From Candidatus Methanogranum gryphiswaldense (lineage in GTDB: Archaea > Thermoplasmatota > Thermoplasmata > Methanomassiliicoccales > Methanomethylophilaceae), in assembly GCA_019262145.1 (NCBI GenBank), contig CP076745.1:431093-495092 (forward strand): a stretch of DNA of 64,000 nt, in the 5' to 3' direction. Positions within the stretch are counted from its first letter, which is position 1; each line of letters begins with the position of its first letter. Positions 17,369 through 26,299 of this stretch are shown here, in pieces. The position numbers and the translations under genes were made by a program. Under the pieces are notes generated by a model. It did not search any database. It was not told the origin of the DNA and worked only from the letters and a program-made list of their open reading frames with translations.

Positions 17369-18148
17369 TTAGATCGAGCCGCAGCCTTTCGCAGCATCGA
17401 TACAGTGGCAATCAGGTTCTTTGATCTTTGGAAGTCCCAGCTCTAGGAGTTTGAGTACTTTTGCAAGACATTCGTTCATGGTCCTTATGACGATCTCAAT
17501 GGTCACGTCCTCTTCAAACCAACAGTCGTAATCTGTGACTGTCGCGAGACTGCAGTAGCACATACCCAGTTCTCTTGCGAGTTGACATTCTGGTACAACC
17601 GTCATGCCGATTATATCGCCGCCTACTGCCCTGAACATCCTGCTTTCTGCTCTGGTGGAGAATCTCGGTCCTTCAATGCATATGTAATTGCCTCCGCGGT
17701 GGAATACTATGTCCATCTCCCTGGCGGTCATTGCGAATATGTCATTTAGGTAAGGACAGAACGGATCAGGCATGGAGATATGTACGGTCTTATCGTTGAA
17801 ATAGGTGTATTTTCTACATTTGGTGAAATCAATGAACTGGTCAGCGATCACCAGGTCTCCTGGTTTGTAGGATTCTGTAAGCGATCCGACAGCACATGCT
17901 GAAATGATGAATTCGCAGCCCAGATGCTTAAGTGCCCACATGTTTGCCATGTATGGTACCGATGTTGGAGGGAATTGGTGTTTCTTTCCATGACGGAAAA
18001 GGAATGCTACTTCGACACCGTTTATTTTTCCGATCATTATTGGGTCGGAAGGTTTTCCATATGGTGTGTCTGGAAAAACCTCTTTCACGAGTTCAAAGGA
18101 GTCTGGATTGTATATACCGGTCCCGCCGATAATTGCAATTTTAGGCAT
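17369..18148 (-). CDS. mtnP: S-methyl-5'-thioadenosine phosphorylase
   Basis: 259 residues. Phosphorolyses methylthioadenosine (or methylthioinosine) to methylthioribose-1-phosphate and the base, part of methionine salvage. Landmarks are 'IAIIGGTGIY' at the N-terminus, 'RHGKKHQFPPTSVPYMANMW', 'ICIEGPRFSTRAESRMFR' and 'TVVPECQLARELGMCY', ending in 'VTDYDCW'. A C-terminal C-H-C triplet recalls the CXC motif of archaeal MTAPs that is linked to disulfide stability. ATG 18148 begins at 'MPKIAIIGG'. It is 90 bp upstream of hypF in the same direction, so it may or may not share a transcript. SAM-using corrinoid and radical SAM enzymes nearby would supply related by-products. Confidence 0.9.
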   Translation of the reverse strand: MPKIAIIGGTGIYNPDSFELVKEVFPDTPYGKPSDPIMIGKINGVEVAFLFRHGKKHQFPPTSVPYMANMWALKHLGCEFIISACAVGSLTESYKPGDLVIADQFIDFTKCRKYTYFNDKTVHISMPDPFCPYLNDIFAMTAREMDIVFHRGGNYICIEGPRFSTRAESRMFRAVGGDIIGMTVVPECQLARELGMCYCSLATVTDYDCWFEEDVTIEIVIRTMNECLAKVLKLLELGLPKIKEPDCHCIDAAKGCGSI

Positions 18149-18225
18149 GCTTGATCGATGCATTTGAATGTAATTAATCTATCGCAAACACTTTTGTTTG
18201 TTTTTACAGACAATTTATATACTTT

Positions 18226-18262
18226 GTAGTAGTAACACATAATTATAAAATAGTATTACTAC
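18226..18262 (+). promoter_or_regulatory. Inverted repeat flanking a TATA element
   Basis: GTAGTAGTA (18226-18234) and TATTACTAC (18254-18262) form a 9-bp inverted repeat with one mismatch, separated by 19 bp that include attataaaat (18242-18251). A second TATA-like block (tttatatac) lies just upstream at 18213-18221. The arrangement could be an operator over the promoter of the methyltransferase gene. Confidence 0.4.
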
Positions 18263-18318
18263 GGGGTGAATTCAAGTCTGTCATGAGCGATTGCGTCGAT
18301 CTGCATTTATGTCTCCTC

Positions 18319-18345
18319 ATTGGGCGGGTCGTCAACCCGTCCAAT
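18319..18345 (+). other. 11-bp hairpin in the methyltransferase leader
   Basis: ATTGGGCGGGT pairs with ACCCGTCCAAT (one G-U pair) around a CGTCA loop. It lies between the predicted promoter and the start at 18470, in a leader of about 200 nt. There is no T run after it, so it may be a structured 5' leader or the end of a small RNA rather than a terminator. Confidence 0.5.
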
Positions 18346-18469
18346 GTTCAATAATAAATTTACCTAGGCTGTGCCAGTGTTTCTTTTACGGAATAAATAA
18401 GTATCATACCAGCGTTCATATCTCACGTTATCCGTTTGTTATCGGATATCATTCAGGAGGTCGTTTCTG

Positions 18470-19201
18470 TTGTCCGATGGTAAAGAAAAGTTCTACGATG
18501 ACCATGCAGAGAATTGGGACAATGAGTCAATGCACGATCCTATGAAAATGGAATATGTCGTGAGGATTCTGGAACTCAAGGGAGGGGAGGACATATTGGA
18601 TGTCGGTACTGGTACCGGGGTTTTGATACCATATTATGAAAAATCAGGTGTTAGGCATATCAAGGCGATCGATATTTCAGAAAAGATGATATCGGTGGCC
18701 AGCAGAAAGTACCCAAAGGCCAGTCATCCTTCTGTAGATTTTTTTATGGAGGACCTTTATGATCTTGAAGAAAAAGGTGTTTATGATATAGTAGTGTGTT
18801 ATTCGTGTTTTCCTCATTTCAGAGACCAGCCTAAAGCATTGTCAATCTTGTGTTCCACTTTGAAGGAAGAAGGCACACTTGCAGTAGTTCACTCAGATTC
18901 TAGAGAGCAGATACAGCACATACATGAGAGTAGAGGTGAACACGTTGCTCATGACCTTCTTCCCGGACTTATTGAAATGAAGAAGATGTTCAATGATGCC
19001 GGGATGTCCGTTGTATTCCAGAGGGATGATGACGAGTATTATATCGTCATAGGAAAAAAAAGGTCATCAGAAAGAGGTCTCAGTAAGGAAGAGATGTATT
19101 CTTTACTATTGAAGGAATATGATGACATAAAGGACGAAGGTAGAGATGTCTATTTTGATCATATAATCAATGATTATCGTAGAGATATTGGTCCGGAATA
19201 A
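18470..19201 (+). CDS. Class I SAM-dependent methyltransferase
   Basis: 243 residues. The Rossmann methyltransferase fold is shown by 'ILDVGTGTGVLIPYY' (motif I, about residues 43-57), an acidic residue ending strand 2 ('IKAIDISEKMI'), and 'YDIVVCYSCFPHF' (motif IV region). The start 'KEKFYDDHAENWD' is typical of UbiE/Coq5-like small-molecule methyltransferases. TTG 18470 is chosen because GGAGG (18456-18460) lies at a good distance and no ATG fits. It precedes the F430 operon by about 120 bp, but F430 formation does not need a known extra methyltransferase, so the link is uncertain; F430 variants or corrinoids are conceivable substrates. Confidence 0.78.
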   Translation: MSDGKEKFYDDHAENWDNESMHDPMKMEYVVRILELKGGEDILDVGTGTGVLIPYYEKSGVRHIKAIDISEKMISVASRKYPKASHPSVDFFMEDLYDLEEKGVYDIVVCYSCFPHFRDQPKALSILCSTLKEEGTLAVVHSDSREQIQHIHESRGEHVAHDLLPGLIEMKKMFNDAGMSVVFQRDDDEYYIVIGKKRSSERGLSKEEMYSLLLKEYDDIKDEGRDVYFDHIINDYRRDIGPE

Positions 19202-19328
19202 GGATAATATCTTAATGCCTTTTATTTACGTTAACATAATTCAAAGTTACGTTCTCGCGGAATAAAAAATATCATTTAGTGTTACGAACATCAGTAAGAA
19301 TAATAAGTAACCACTCAATTTAGTGTTC

Positions 19329-20135
19329 GTGCGCAGGATAGCAATATATGGAAAGGGCGGTATTGGAAAATCGACCACTACTGCAAATGTTTCTCAGGCT
19401 TTGGCCGAAAAAGGGCTCCGCGTCATGCAGATCGGATGTGATCCAAAGGCGGATTCAACATCGATGCTTACCAACGGTGTTAAGATCAAGACGGTCCTAG
19501 AACTCATAAGGGGCGATCAGGAACCGGAATTGCAGGACATCGTTCACATTGGCAACGGTGGCGTTCTTTGTGTGGAGTGCGGAGGGCCTAAACCTGGAAT
19601 GGGGTGCGCTGGCAGAGGCATAATTGCCGCATTCGAGAAACTCGAAGAGTTGGATGCTATGGATGTTTACAGACCAGACGTCATACTCTACGATGTATTG
19701 GGTGATGTGGTATGCGGCGGGTTCGCCATGCCAATTAGGAATGGTTATGCGAATGATGTTTTTATTGTGACATCAGGGGAAATGATGTCCCTGTATGCTG
19801 CAAATAATATCGCTGAAGCTGTGCGGAATTTCTCGCCGGGGGGATATGCCAAGTTGGGAGGACTCATTCAGAACTCTCGTAATGTGGAGTCCGAGGATGA
19901 GGTCATATCCAAGGCAGCGAAGGAGATCAGTACAGAGGTCGTTGCCTGTATACCGCGGGACCCATCGGTCCAAAGATGTGAATCCATAGGAAGCACAGTC
20001 GTTGCTGGAGAACCGGATTCGAAACAGGCAGATGCGTACAGAAGACTTGCATTTGAATTACTGGTACGTTCCCAGGACGTGTCAGGAGGAATGAGATTGG
20101 GAATTACAAAGGTAAAGGGGTGTTGTGATGAGTAA
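19329..20135 (+). CDS. cfbC: F430 biosynthesis reductase component CfbC (NifH-like)
   Basis: 268 residues. ATP-dependent iron-sulfur reductase that passes electrons to CfbD for six-electron reduction and ring closure of Ni-sirohydrochlorin a,c-diamide. It has the NifH P-loop '[10 protein letters not shown]' at residues 7-16, 'GCDPKADST' switch region, and the two cluster cysteines, C93 ('MGCAGRG') and C129 ('[10 protein letters not shown]'). GTG 19329 gives the usual NifH-type N-terminus; GTG 19323 is two codons earlier. It overlaps cfbA by 8 bp and is first of five genes cfbC-A-E-D-B. The cluster with cfbD/E identifies it as CfbC rather than nitrogenase or BchL. Confidence 0.93.
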   Translation: MRRIAIYGKGGIGKSTTTANVSQALAEKGLRVMQIGCDPKADSTSMLTNGVKIKTVLELIRGDQEPELQDIVHIGNGGVLCVECGGPKPGMGCAGRGIIAAFEKLEELDAMDVYRPDVILYDVLGDVVCGGFAMPIRNGYANDVFIVTSGEMMSLYAANNIAEAVRNFSPGGYAKLGGLIQNSRNVESEDEVISKAAKEISTEVVACIPRDPSVQRCESIGSTVVAGEPDSKQADAYRRLAFELLVRSQDVSGGMRLGITKVKGCCDE

Positions 20136-20907
20136 GGCTGTTTTGATCGTAGGACATGGTTCCAGGTTGATGTTCAACAAGATGACGATGGAGGCTCAGG
20201 CAGAGGTCCTCAGAAATATGGGCCATGATAACATATACATAGGATTCAACGAGACATCTATGCCTTCGATAGAGGATGCGATGTTGGAGATGGCCTCTGA
20301 TGGAGTGGATGAGGTAGTAGCTCTTCCTTTCTTCATTGCATCAGGTCTGCACATGACACGTGATATCCCTCCGAAACTTGGGCTTCCCAAAGGGATGTCG
20401 GAGGCAGTGACCGACATCGATGGAAAGAAGATGCTGGTACATTTTGAGACGCCCTTCGGAGAGGATCCCAATCTGACGGACATATTGTGTGAGAAGATAG
20501 AGGAGATGTCATCCGGAAAGGGCAAGAGAGGCATAATGGTCATGGGCCATGGTTCCAGACTCAATTATAATTCAGACATAATGGAGCTGAATGCCGCACG
20601 TCTGAGAAATAGGGGATACGAGAACATTTACGTGGGGTACAACGAGTTCAACGATCCGAGGATAAGCGATACGATAGAGAGAATGAAGAAGGACGGGATG
20701 GATGAGATAATAGCTCTTCCTTTGTTCATTGCATCCGGTGCACATCTGTCGGAGGACATTCCTGCAGGCCTTGGAATACCAGAAAGGTGCAACTGCGCTT
20801 ATGTGGAGTACAAAGGCAGGAATGTGGCGATCAAGTATGCCACTCCAGTAGGAGGGGACCCCCGTCTTTGCAAAGTACTCGACAAGAAGATATCGAAATA
20901 TTACTGA
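20128..20907 (+). CDS. cfbA: Sirohydrochlorin Ni/Co chelatase, tandem CbiX-type fusion
   Basis: 259 residues, about twice the usual archaeal CfbA/CbiX-S length. Two homologous domains (about 1-125 and 134-259) each keep both metal-handling histidines: H10 and H75 in the first ('VGHGSR', 'FFIASGLH'), H141 and H206 in the second ('MGHGSR', 'LFIASGAH'). Normal archaeal CfbA is a homodimer of single domains; this gene encodes the dimer in one chain. It inserts nickel into sirohydrochlorin for F430, and in many archaea the same enzyme also inserts cobalt for corrinoids. No other cobalt chelatase is in this window, so it may serve both branches. ATG 20128 overlaps the end of cfbC. Confidence 0.9.
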   Translation: MSKAVLIVGHGSRLMFNKMTMEAQAEVLRNMGHDNIYIGFNETSMPSIEDAMLEMASDGVDEVVALPFFIASGLHMTRDIPPKLGLPKGMSEAVTDIDGKKMLVHFETPFGEDPNLTDILCEKIEEMSSGKGKRGIMVMGHGSRLNYNSDIMELNAARLRNRGYENIYVGYNEFNDPRISDTIERMKKDGMDEIIALPLFIASGAHLSEDIPAGLGIPERCNCAYVEYKGRNVAIKYATPVGGDPRLCKVLDKKISKYY

Positions 20908-20916
20908 GTTGATGGT

Positions 20917-22131
20917 ATGAAGATCCTAATTCTTGATTCGATACACGGGGCGGACATCCTTTCTGAGAAGTATATCGCGAGGGGAGACAGTGTGACCTGT
21001 GTCGATGTATACAAAAAGGCCATTCCCGAGGTCATAGAGAGCATAAAGAGGACAGGTGCAAGATCATTGGATACTGTTCCGGCGGAGAAATTCGATCTTG
21101 TCGTTATGCCTTGCCATTGTCCAGATGTTTTCCTGCAAACTTGCACTTACGAAAAGAGGATATATTTCTTCGATGCGGTCCGTGAGTTCATCGATGACAG
21201 CAGATATAGGATAGAGATAACAGGTGCCAAAGGAAAGACAAGCACATGCTTCCTTTTAGCGACCATATTGGGACTTGAAGGAAAGAAGGTGTTCCTCCAC
21301 ACATCCAGAGGTCAGGGGCCCTGGGAGAAAGGAAAATTGAAGATAACTGATAAACGCAGTATCGCTCCAACATCCCTTTTGACATTGCCGAAGGGAGATT
21401 ATGACGTCATGATCTGTGAGGTCTCGCTGGGAGGTTCTGGTAAGGCCAATATCGCGGGTATAACGAATCTTGCTGTCGATTACGGTATCGCTGCCAACAC
21501 GAGGTTGGCTTCCGAGGCCAAACGTTCCATTCTTACAGATGGCATCAACGTGGTAAAAAGGTCAGAGGTGTTGATGTGGGAGCGTTATGAGATGGGTAAT
21601 TGTATCGGATACGGGGATCGTGTGGAGATCCTAGGTAAACCTGAGTTCGGAAAGCCTTTGAAAGCTGTTCTGCACTATATGGGAGATACGGAATTCGAGC
21701 TTTCTGGAGGATATCTGTCACTTGGTTACTTGGATTCCATGAATATGGCTGCAGAGATGTGCCGTTGCATCGGGATTTCCAAGGAAGCGGTCTTGAAGGC
21801 TTTGATGACATTCAAAGGGGTCCCTGGGCGTGGCGAGATCTTCGAGAAGGATGGTGTGAGGTATGTAATGGAAAGGAATCCAGGAATATCTCCAATATCT
21901 GTTGATTGGACATTAGGCATTTTGAACAAGATGGATGTTCTTGATAATGCAGTGATGATCGTGGATCCAGTAAGCAGGAAGGTCTGTGACAAGATGGATG
22001 CAGAGGAGATAGGCAAGGTTGCTGAGAAGTATGGAGTTTCTGCAGTATTTACCAACGGAGACGGTGCGCGCCCCGAATTGCCAAAAAGATTCGATACGGT
22101 AATAGAGTTCGTAAAAGAGGGCTATCAATGA
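20917..22131 (+). CDS. cfbE: Coenzyme F430 synthase CfbE (Mur-ligase-like)
   Basis: 404 residues. Uses ATP to close the six-membered carbocyclic ring in the last F430 step. The Mur-ligase P-loop 'TGAKGKTSTC' lies at residues 102-111, with the central ligase region 'MICEVSLGGSGKANIAGITNLAVDYGIA' split across residues about 167-195 and a C-terminal 'DPVSRKVCD' region. It follows cfbA after 9 bp and overlaps cfbD by 4 bp. Length and motifs fit the family; the context makes a peptidoglycan ligase very unlikely. Confidence 0.92.
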   Translation: MKILILDSIHGADILSEKYIARGDSVTCVDVYKKAIPEVIESIKRTGARSLDTVPAEKFDLVVMPCHCPDVFLQTCTYEKRIYFFDAVREFIDDSRYRIEITGAKGKTSTCFLLATILGLEGKKVFLHTSRGQGPWEKGKLKITDKRSIAPTSLLTLPKGDYDVMICEVSLGGSGKANIAGITNLAVDYGIAANTRLASEAKRSILTDGINVVKRSEVLMWERYEMGNCIGYGDRVEILGKPEFGKPLKAVLHYMGDTEFELSGGYLSLGYLDSMNMAAEMCRCIGISKEAVLKALMTFKGVPGRGEIFEKDGVRYVMERNPGISPISVDWTLGILNKMDVLDNAVMIVDPVSRKVCDKMDAEEIGKVAEKYGVSAVFTNGDGARPELPKRFDTVIEFVKEGYQ

Positions 22132-23210
22132 AGGACAAGATGATCCATCCCCGTCCTAATCCGATAATCGCCGCGATGTACACATTAAGGGATATGGATG
22201 TGGACGTTGTTGTGATACATGGTCCGGCTGGATGCGGATTCATGGCCTCCAGGATGTTGGAGGAGGCGGATGTCAGAGTGGTAACATCGGGTATGAGAGA
22301 TGACGATCTCATATTCGGTGGTGCGGATTCTTTGATCGAGACATTAAAAATGGTGAAAGAGGCCTTTGATCCCAAGACCGTGGCAGTTGTGGGTACATGT
22401 GCCAGCATGATAATCGGTGAGGATATGACTGCGGCAATAGCGAAGGCCGATATAGGGTGCACTGTATTCGCAGTGGATTGTCATGGTTGCATGGGAGATA
22501 ACACGAGAGGTGCGATCAAGGCCCTGCAGTCTGCCAAAGATGCAGGCATAATAACTCCTGAAGAGACTGAAAGGCAGATATCTTTAATGAGGTCTGCAAC
22601 CAGACTTGAGAAACAAGTAGGAATGGCCAGCAGAGGATATATTTCTCCGGACAGGGGGCCTACCAAACTCAATGTTTGCAGAAAGATAATCGAGACATTC
22701 AGAAATGGTGGCAAGGTCGCGGTCGTCATTATCGCAAAGAAAGAACTGGCTTATCGTTTTGCGGATATGTTCCTCGCGGTTGAAGAAGCAAAGAGAAAGT
22801 TGGGAGGCAGTACGTTCTATGCTGCAAATCTAGATGGGAACATCGGGCTTCCTAGGATCAGGAGATATTGCAGCGATATAATTTCAGACCTCAATGAAAA
22901 AGGGGTCGTCATGGATGCGATCACAGGAGGATTGGACGAATACGCAATCAAAGGTGCGGAGACAAGAGCCGTTGTAGATAGGTCAGGATCCGATATGACG
23001 GTCATACTCGGGATATGTCACGCCTATCCTGGACTTTCCAAAGAATATGCACTCATCACCGATCAGCCAAGGGAACTTGCGAATTATCTTTCTCAAGGAT
23101 TGAATGCCGTAGGGGAGATATCCAGTCATTCAATGGTCATGGGAACACATCATATAATCCATCTGGAGACCGCCGATACATTGCGCGAGCTCTTGGAGGA
23201 AAACAGATGA
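22128..23210 (+). CDS. cfbD: F430 biosynthesis catalytic component CfbD (NifD-like)
   Basis: 360 residues. Nitrogenase-like component that receives electrons from CfbC and reduces Ni-sirohydrochlorin a,c-diamide. Cysteines in NifD-like positions are C36 ('HGPAGCGFM'), C91 ('GTCASMI'), and C118/C121 ('DCHGCMGDN'). It is a single-subunit NifD homologue with no NifK partner, as known for CfbD. It overlaps both cfbE and cfbB by 4 bp, so the three are translationally coupled. Confidence 0.92.
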   Translation: MKDKMIHPRPNPIIAAMYTLRDMDVDVVVIHGPAGCGFMASRMLEEADVRVVTSGMRDDDLIFGGADSLIETLKMVKEAFDPKTVAVVGTCASMIIGEDMTAAIAKADIGCTVFAVDCHGCMGDNTRGAIKALQSAKDAGIITPEETERQISLMRSATRLEKQVGMASRGYISPDRGPTKLNVCRKIIETFRNGGKVAVVIIAKKELAYRFADMFLAVEEAKRKLGGSTFYAANLDGNIGLPRIRRYCSDIISDLNEKGVVMDAITGGLDEYAIKGAETRAVVDRSGSDMTVILGICHAYPGLSKEYALITDQPRELANYLSQGLNAVGEISSHSMVMGTHHIIHLETADTLRELLEENR

Positions 23211-24538
23211 AAGGCCTGATAATAGCTGGTGCTGGCAGCGGCGTTGGAAAGACATCGGTGACCACAGGAATACTTTCAAGACTTTCTAAGAATTACAAGG
23301 TTCAGGCTTTCAAAGCAGGACCGGATTTCATCGATACGATGTATCACGCGGCTGCAACCGGCAGACCTTCTAGGAATCTAGATTCTTTCATGATGGACGA
23401 CGATGTGATAAGGAATCTTGTAGGGTACGCATCAAAAGATGCAGATCTATGCATCGTCGAGGGCGTAAGAGGACTTTATGAGGGATTCTCCGGTGATGAC
23501 GACCTAGGTTCCACAGCATATTTGGCAAAGCTTCTCGGGTTTCCAGTCATATTGGTTTTGGATGCGAGATCGCTGACCAGAAGTGCGGCCGCGATAGTCA
23601 ACGGATTCAAAATGTTCGATCCAGATGTGAATATTGCCGGAGTGATCCTCAATAAAGTATCAGGCGGACAGCACAGAGATAAACTGGACATCGCGATGAG
23701 GACATATACCGACGTGAAAGTGGTCGGTATGATACCAAAGGATGATTCCAATGTTCTGGAACAGAGATATCTGGGACTTAGGACATTGTCCTCGTTCACA
23801 CATAAAGAGATAACGCCATTAGAATCGTTGACCTCTTCTCTCGACCTTGATACCTTGATGGATATAGCCGAGCATTCAGAAAGCGACCTCTGTACAGATT
23901 CACCGTATGTCCAGAGAAAATCAGATGTAAAAGCGGCCGTTCCAATCGACGATTCATATTGTTTCTATTACAAAGAGAACATCGAATGTCTTGAGGCGTC
24001 CGGTATGAAGGTCCGCACGTTCAGGCCCACTGAAGGTGATCCTTTGCCCGATGCCGATGTCTATTACCTCGGCGGAGGATATCCAGAACTCTACGCGGAT
24101 AAGCTTTCTCAAAATACTGATTATCTTCAGGGTCTAAAAAGTGTGTCCGAAGAGGGAAAGGTGGTCTTCGGAGAATGCGGTGGACTAATGACCATGTGCA
24201 AGGATCTGATAGATAAGGAAAGGAGAAGATTCCCAATGGCAGGGATCTTCGATGCGGATGCAGACATGACGAACATACGTCATGGTCCGACATATGTGGT
24301 CGCAGATGCCATTGACGGAAATCCTCTTTTCAATGGAAGGGTCAAAGGCCACGAGTATCATTATTCCGATGTATTCACAGGTAAAGATCCTAAGTTTGGA
24401 TATGATGTGATCCGCGGAATGGGGATCGTGAACAAGAAGGACGGGCTATTTGTTAGGAATTCTCTTGGTTCGTACATGCACCAACATGCACTGTCGACGG
24501 ATGATTGGGCAAAAGGTATCGTGGAGGCTGTAAAGTGA
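23207..24538 (+). CDS. cfbB: Ni-sirohydrochlorin a,c-diamide synthase CfbB
   Basis: 443 residues. Glutamine-dependent amidase of the CbiA family: a dethiobiotin-synthetase-like ATP domain first ('AGAGSGVGKTSVTTGIL', residues 6-22) and a C-terminal glutaminase with nucleophilic Cys in 'FGECGGLMTM'. A second CbiA-family gene exists at 55764 inside the corrin cluster; because this copy ends the cfb operon (overlapping cfbD by 4 bp), I assign it to the F430 branch. ATG 23207 is fixed by the ATGA overlap and by the conserved 'MKGLIIAGAGSG' start. Confidence 0.9.
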   Translation: MKGLIIAGAGSGVGKTSVTTGILSRLSKNYKVQAFKAGPDFIDTMYHAAATGRPSRNLDSFMMDDDVIRNLVGYASKDADLCIVEGVRGLYEGFSGDDDLGSTAYLAKLLGFPVILVLDARSLTRSAAAIVNGFKMFDPDVNIAGVILNKVSGGQHRDKLDIAMRTYTDVKVVGMIPKDDSNVLEQRYLGLRTLSSFTHKEITPLESLTSSLDLDTLMDIAEHSESDLCTDSPYVQRKSDVKAAVPIDDSYCFYYKENIECLEASGMKVRTFRPTEGDPLPDADVYYLGGGYPELYADKLSQNTDYLQGLKSVSEEGKVVFGECGGLMTMCKDLIDKERRRFPMAGIFDADADMTNIRHGPTYVVADAIDGNPLFNGRVKGHEYHYSDVFTGKDPKFGYDVIRGMGIVNKKDGLFVRNSLGSYMHQHALSTDDWAKGIVEAVK

Positions 24539-24690
24539 TGTACATATTTACAGATAATTGTTATACAAACTGTCAATTAGATACTTTACATGCATCCAAT
24601 AGGAACACGTTTAAATTGAGTAATTGTAATAAAAAACTTGATTTGTTATCAAAAAATGCTGAATATAATGGAAAATAAGCTAAATTTAAC

Positions 24691-24716
24691 GTTGGTCGTA
24701 TGTACCAACTTATATA
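24691..24716 (+). promoter_or_regulatory. TTGG-N9-CCAA operator and TATA box before cbiF operon
   Basis: GTTGGTCGTATGTACCAAC (24691-24709) is an inverted repeat, GTTGG-N9-CCAAC, abutting the TATA element ttatata (24710-24716). The same TTGG-N9-CCAA geometry recurs at 34598, 35916, 35941 and 51585 before other cobalt genes. A small hairpin (ATTGAC-N6-GTCAAT, 24747-24764) lies in the predicted 37-nt leader. Confidence 0.7.
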
Positions 24717-24775
24717 GGTCTCAATTGATACCATTTGTGGTAGTAAATTGACGCATAAGTCAATGTGGTGGTAAC

Positions 24776-25534
24776 ATGATTTCATTCATAGGTGCAGGGC
24801 CGGGCGATCCGGAGCTATTGACGTTGAAAGGAAAAAAGCTCATCGACGATGCGGATGTCATCGTGTATGCAGGGTCTTTGGTGAATCCTGCGGTACTTTC
24901 TGATGCTAAGCCGATGGCAAAGATCTACAATAGCGCAACGATGGATCTCAACGAGGTCATCGAAGTAATGAGCGTTGCAGAGAAGGCTGGCAAGAAAGTG
25001 GTACGTGTTCATACGGGAGACCCCGCGATCTATGGAGCGATCAGGGAACAGATGGATAGGTTGGACTTGCTCGGTATCGGATACGAGGTAGTGCCCGGTG
25101 TCAGTTCTGTCTTTGCCTGCGCGGCCGCATTGAAAAAAGAGTTCACCCTACCCAAGGTCAGTCAAACGGTCATACTAACTAGAATGGAGGGGCGCACTCC
25201 CATGCCCCCGAAGGAGAACCTCAGAGATCTGGCAAGCCATCATGCAACAATGGCGATATTTCTCTCAATAGGTTTTCTCGATGAGATGACGAAACAACTC
25301 ATCGAAGGGGGATATTCTCCCGATACACCTGTTGCTGTGATATACAAGGCCTCATGGCCCGATCAGAAGATCATAATTGGAAAGATCAGCGATATAGAAC
25401 AGAAGGTAAAAGATGCAAAGATCACAAAGACAGCGCTCACTCTTGTTGGAGATTTCCTTGGCGATGAGTATGAACTTTCCAAATTATACGATCCCGCATT
25501 CACGACAGAATTCCGCAAGGGAAAGGTGAATTGA
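24776..25534 (+). CDS. cbiF: Cobalt-precorrin-4 C11-methyltransferase
   Basis: 252 residues, tetrapyrrole methylase fold. The glycine-rich 'IGAGPGDPELLTLKG' opens the protein; 'VIVYAGSLVNPAVL' and 'LTRMEGRTPMPPKE' are specific to CbiF/CobM. It transfers a methyl group from SAM to C11 in the anaerobic corrin path. First gene of a ten-gene operon with gaps of at most 9 bp, behind the TTGG-N9-CCAA operator. ATG 24776 is preceded by a G-rich ribosome-binding site (ggtggtaac). Confidence 0.93.
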   Translation: MISFIGAGPGDPELLTLKGKKLIDDADVIVYAGSLVNPAVLSDAKPMAKIYNSATMDLNEVIEVMSVAEKAGKKVVRVHTGDPAIYGAIREQMDRLDLLGIGYEVVPGVSSVFACAAALKKEFTLPKVSQTVILTRMEGRTPMPPKENLRDLASHHATMAIFLSIGFLDEMTKQLIEGGYSPDTPVAVIYKASWPDQKIIIGKISDIEQKVKDAKITKTALTLVGDFLGDEYELSKLYDPAFTTEFRKGKVN

Positions 25535-26299
25535 ATGACCAGGGGAAGGCTTTCTGTCGTTGGTTTTGGTCCTGGCGCATTGGAGAATATGACGATCAGG
25601 GCTGAGAGGACGATAAGATATGCCGATGCGGTGATAGGCTATACCGCATACATCGACATGATCAAAGGTTTCTTCCCTGCAGACAAGGAGTACATCTCCA
25701 CTGGAATGATGAAAGAGGTCGAACGCTGCAAGAGGGCCGTTGAGGAGGCCATGAAGGGAAGGAATATCGCCATGGTAAGCAGCGGTGATTCTGGGATTTA
25801 CGGCATGGCAGGCATAATCTATGAGGTTGCCGAGGAGATGAAGGCGGATATCGAGATAGATGTAGTGCCAGGCATGACGGCCGCATCGACAGCAGCATCG
25901 GTATTAGGTGCTCCATTGATGCACGATACTGCGTTCATAAGCTTGTCCGATCTGATGACGCCCATGGACCTCATAATGAAAAGAGTGGATTGTGCTGGAC
26001 AGGGTGATTTCGTCATTGCGATTTACAATCCTAGGAGCAAGAAGAGGACAGATCACCTTGACAGAGCAGCAGACATACTCATGAGATATCGTTCCCCAGA
26101 TACCCCTGTAGGAATAGTCAGGAATGCAGGAAGAGAGGGAGAGGAGAAACAGATAACGACCCTCGAAAAAGTGAAGGATGCTGACGTGGATATGTTCTCT
26201 ATCGTCATCATCGGCAATTCAAATACATTCGTCTCCAACGGCAGGATGATCACGCCTCGCGGTTACAGGGAAAAAGGGCGTATGGATAAGGTGTTGTGA
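25535..26299 (+). CDS. cbiH: Cobalt-factor III C17-methyltransferase
   Basis: 254 residues, tetrapyrrole methylase of the CbiH/CobJ type, which methylates C17 and drives ring contraction. Diagnostic stretches: 'VVGFGPGALENMTIRAE' near the N-terminus, 'AVIGYTAYIDMI', 'VSSGDSGIYGMAG' and 'AIYNPRSKKR'. Starts on the base after the cbiF stop. In some archaea this enzyme carries an extra C-terminal domain (CbiHC fusion); here it is single and cbiC is a separate gene at 50868. Confidence 0.92.
   Translation: MTRGRLSVVGFGPGALENMTIRAERTIRYADAVIGYTAYIDMIKGFFPADKEYISTGMMKEVERCKRAVEEAMKGRNIAMVSSGDSGIYGMAGIIYEVAEEMKADIEIDVVPGMTAASTAASVLGAPLMHDTAFISLSDLMTPMDLIMKRVDCAGQGDFVIAIYNPRSKKRTDHLDRAADILMRYRSPDTPVGIVRNAGREGEEKQITTLEKVKDADVDMFSIVIIGNSNTFVSNGRMITPRGYREKGRMDKVL

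Noticed and set aside
19329-24538. Nitrogenase or chlorophyll-type reductase genes (NifH/NifD likeness)
   Set aside because: There is no NifK/BchN-B partner or nif accessory gene, and the neighbours (CfbA, CfbE, CfbB) identify the F430 pathway.
24539-24775. Cobalamin riboswitch before the cbiF operon
   Set aside because: The gap was read for the B12-box and a long structured leader. The TATA box leaves only about 37 nt of leader, too short, and control is better explained by the TTGG-N9-CCAA site.
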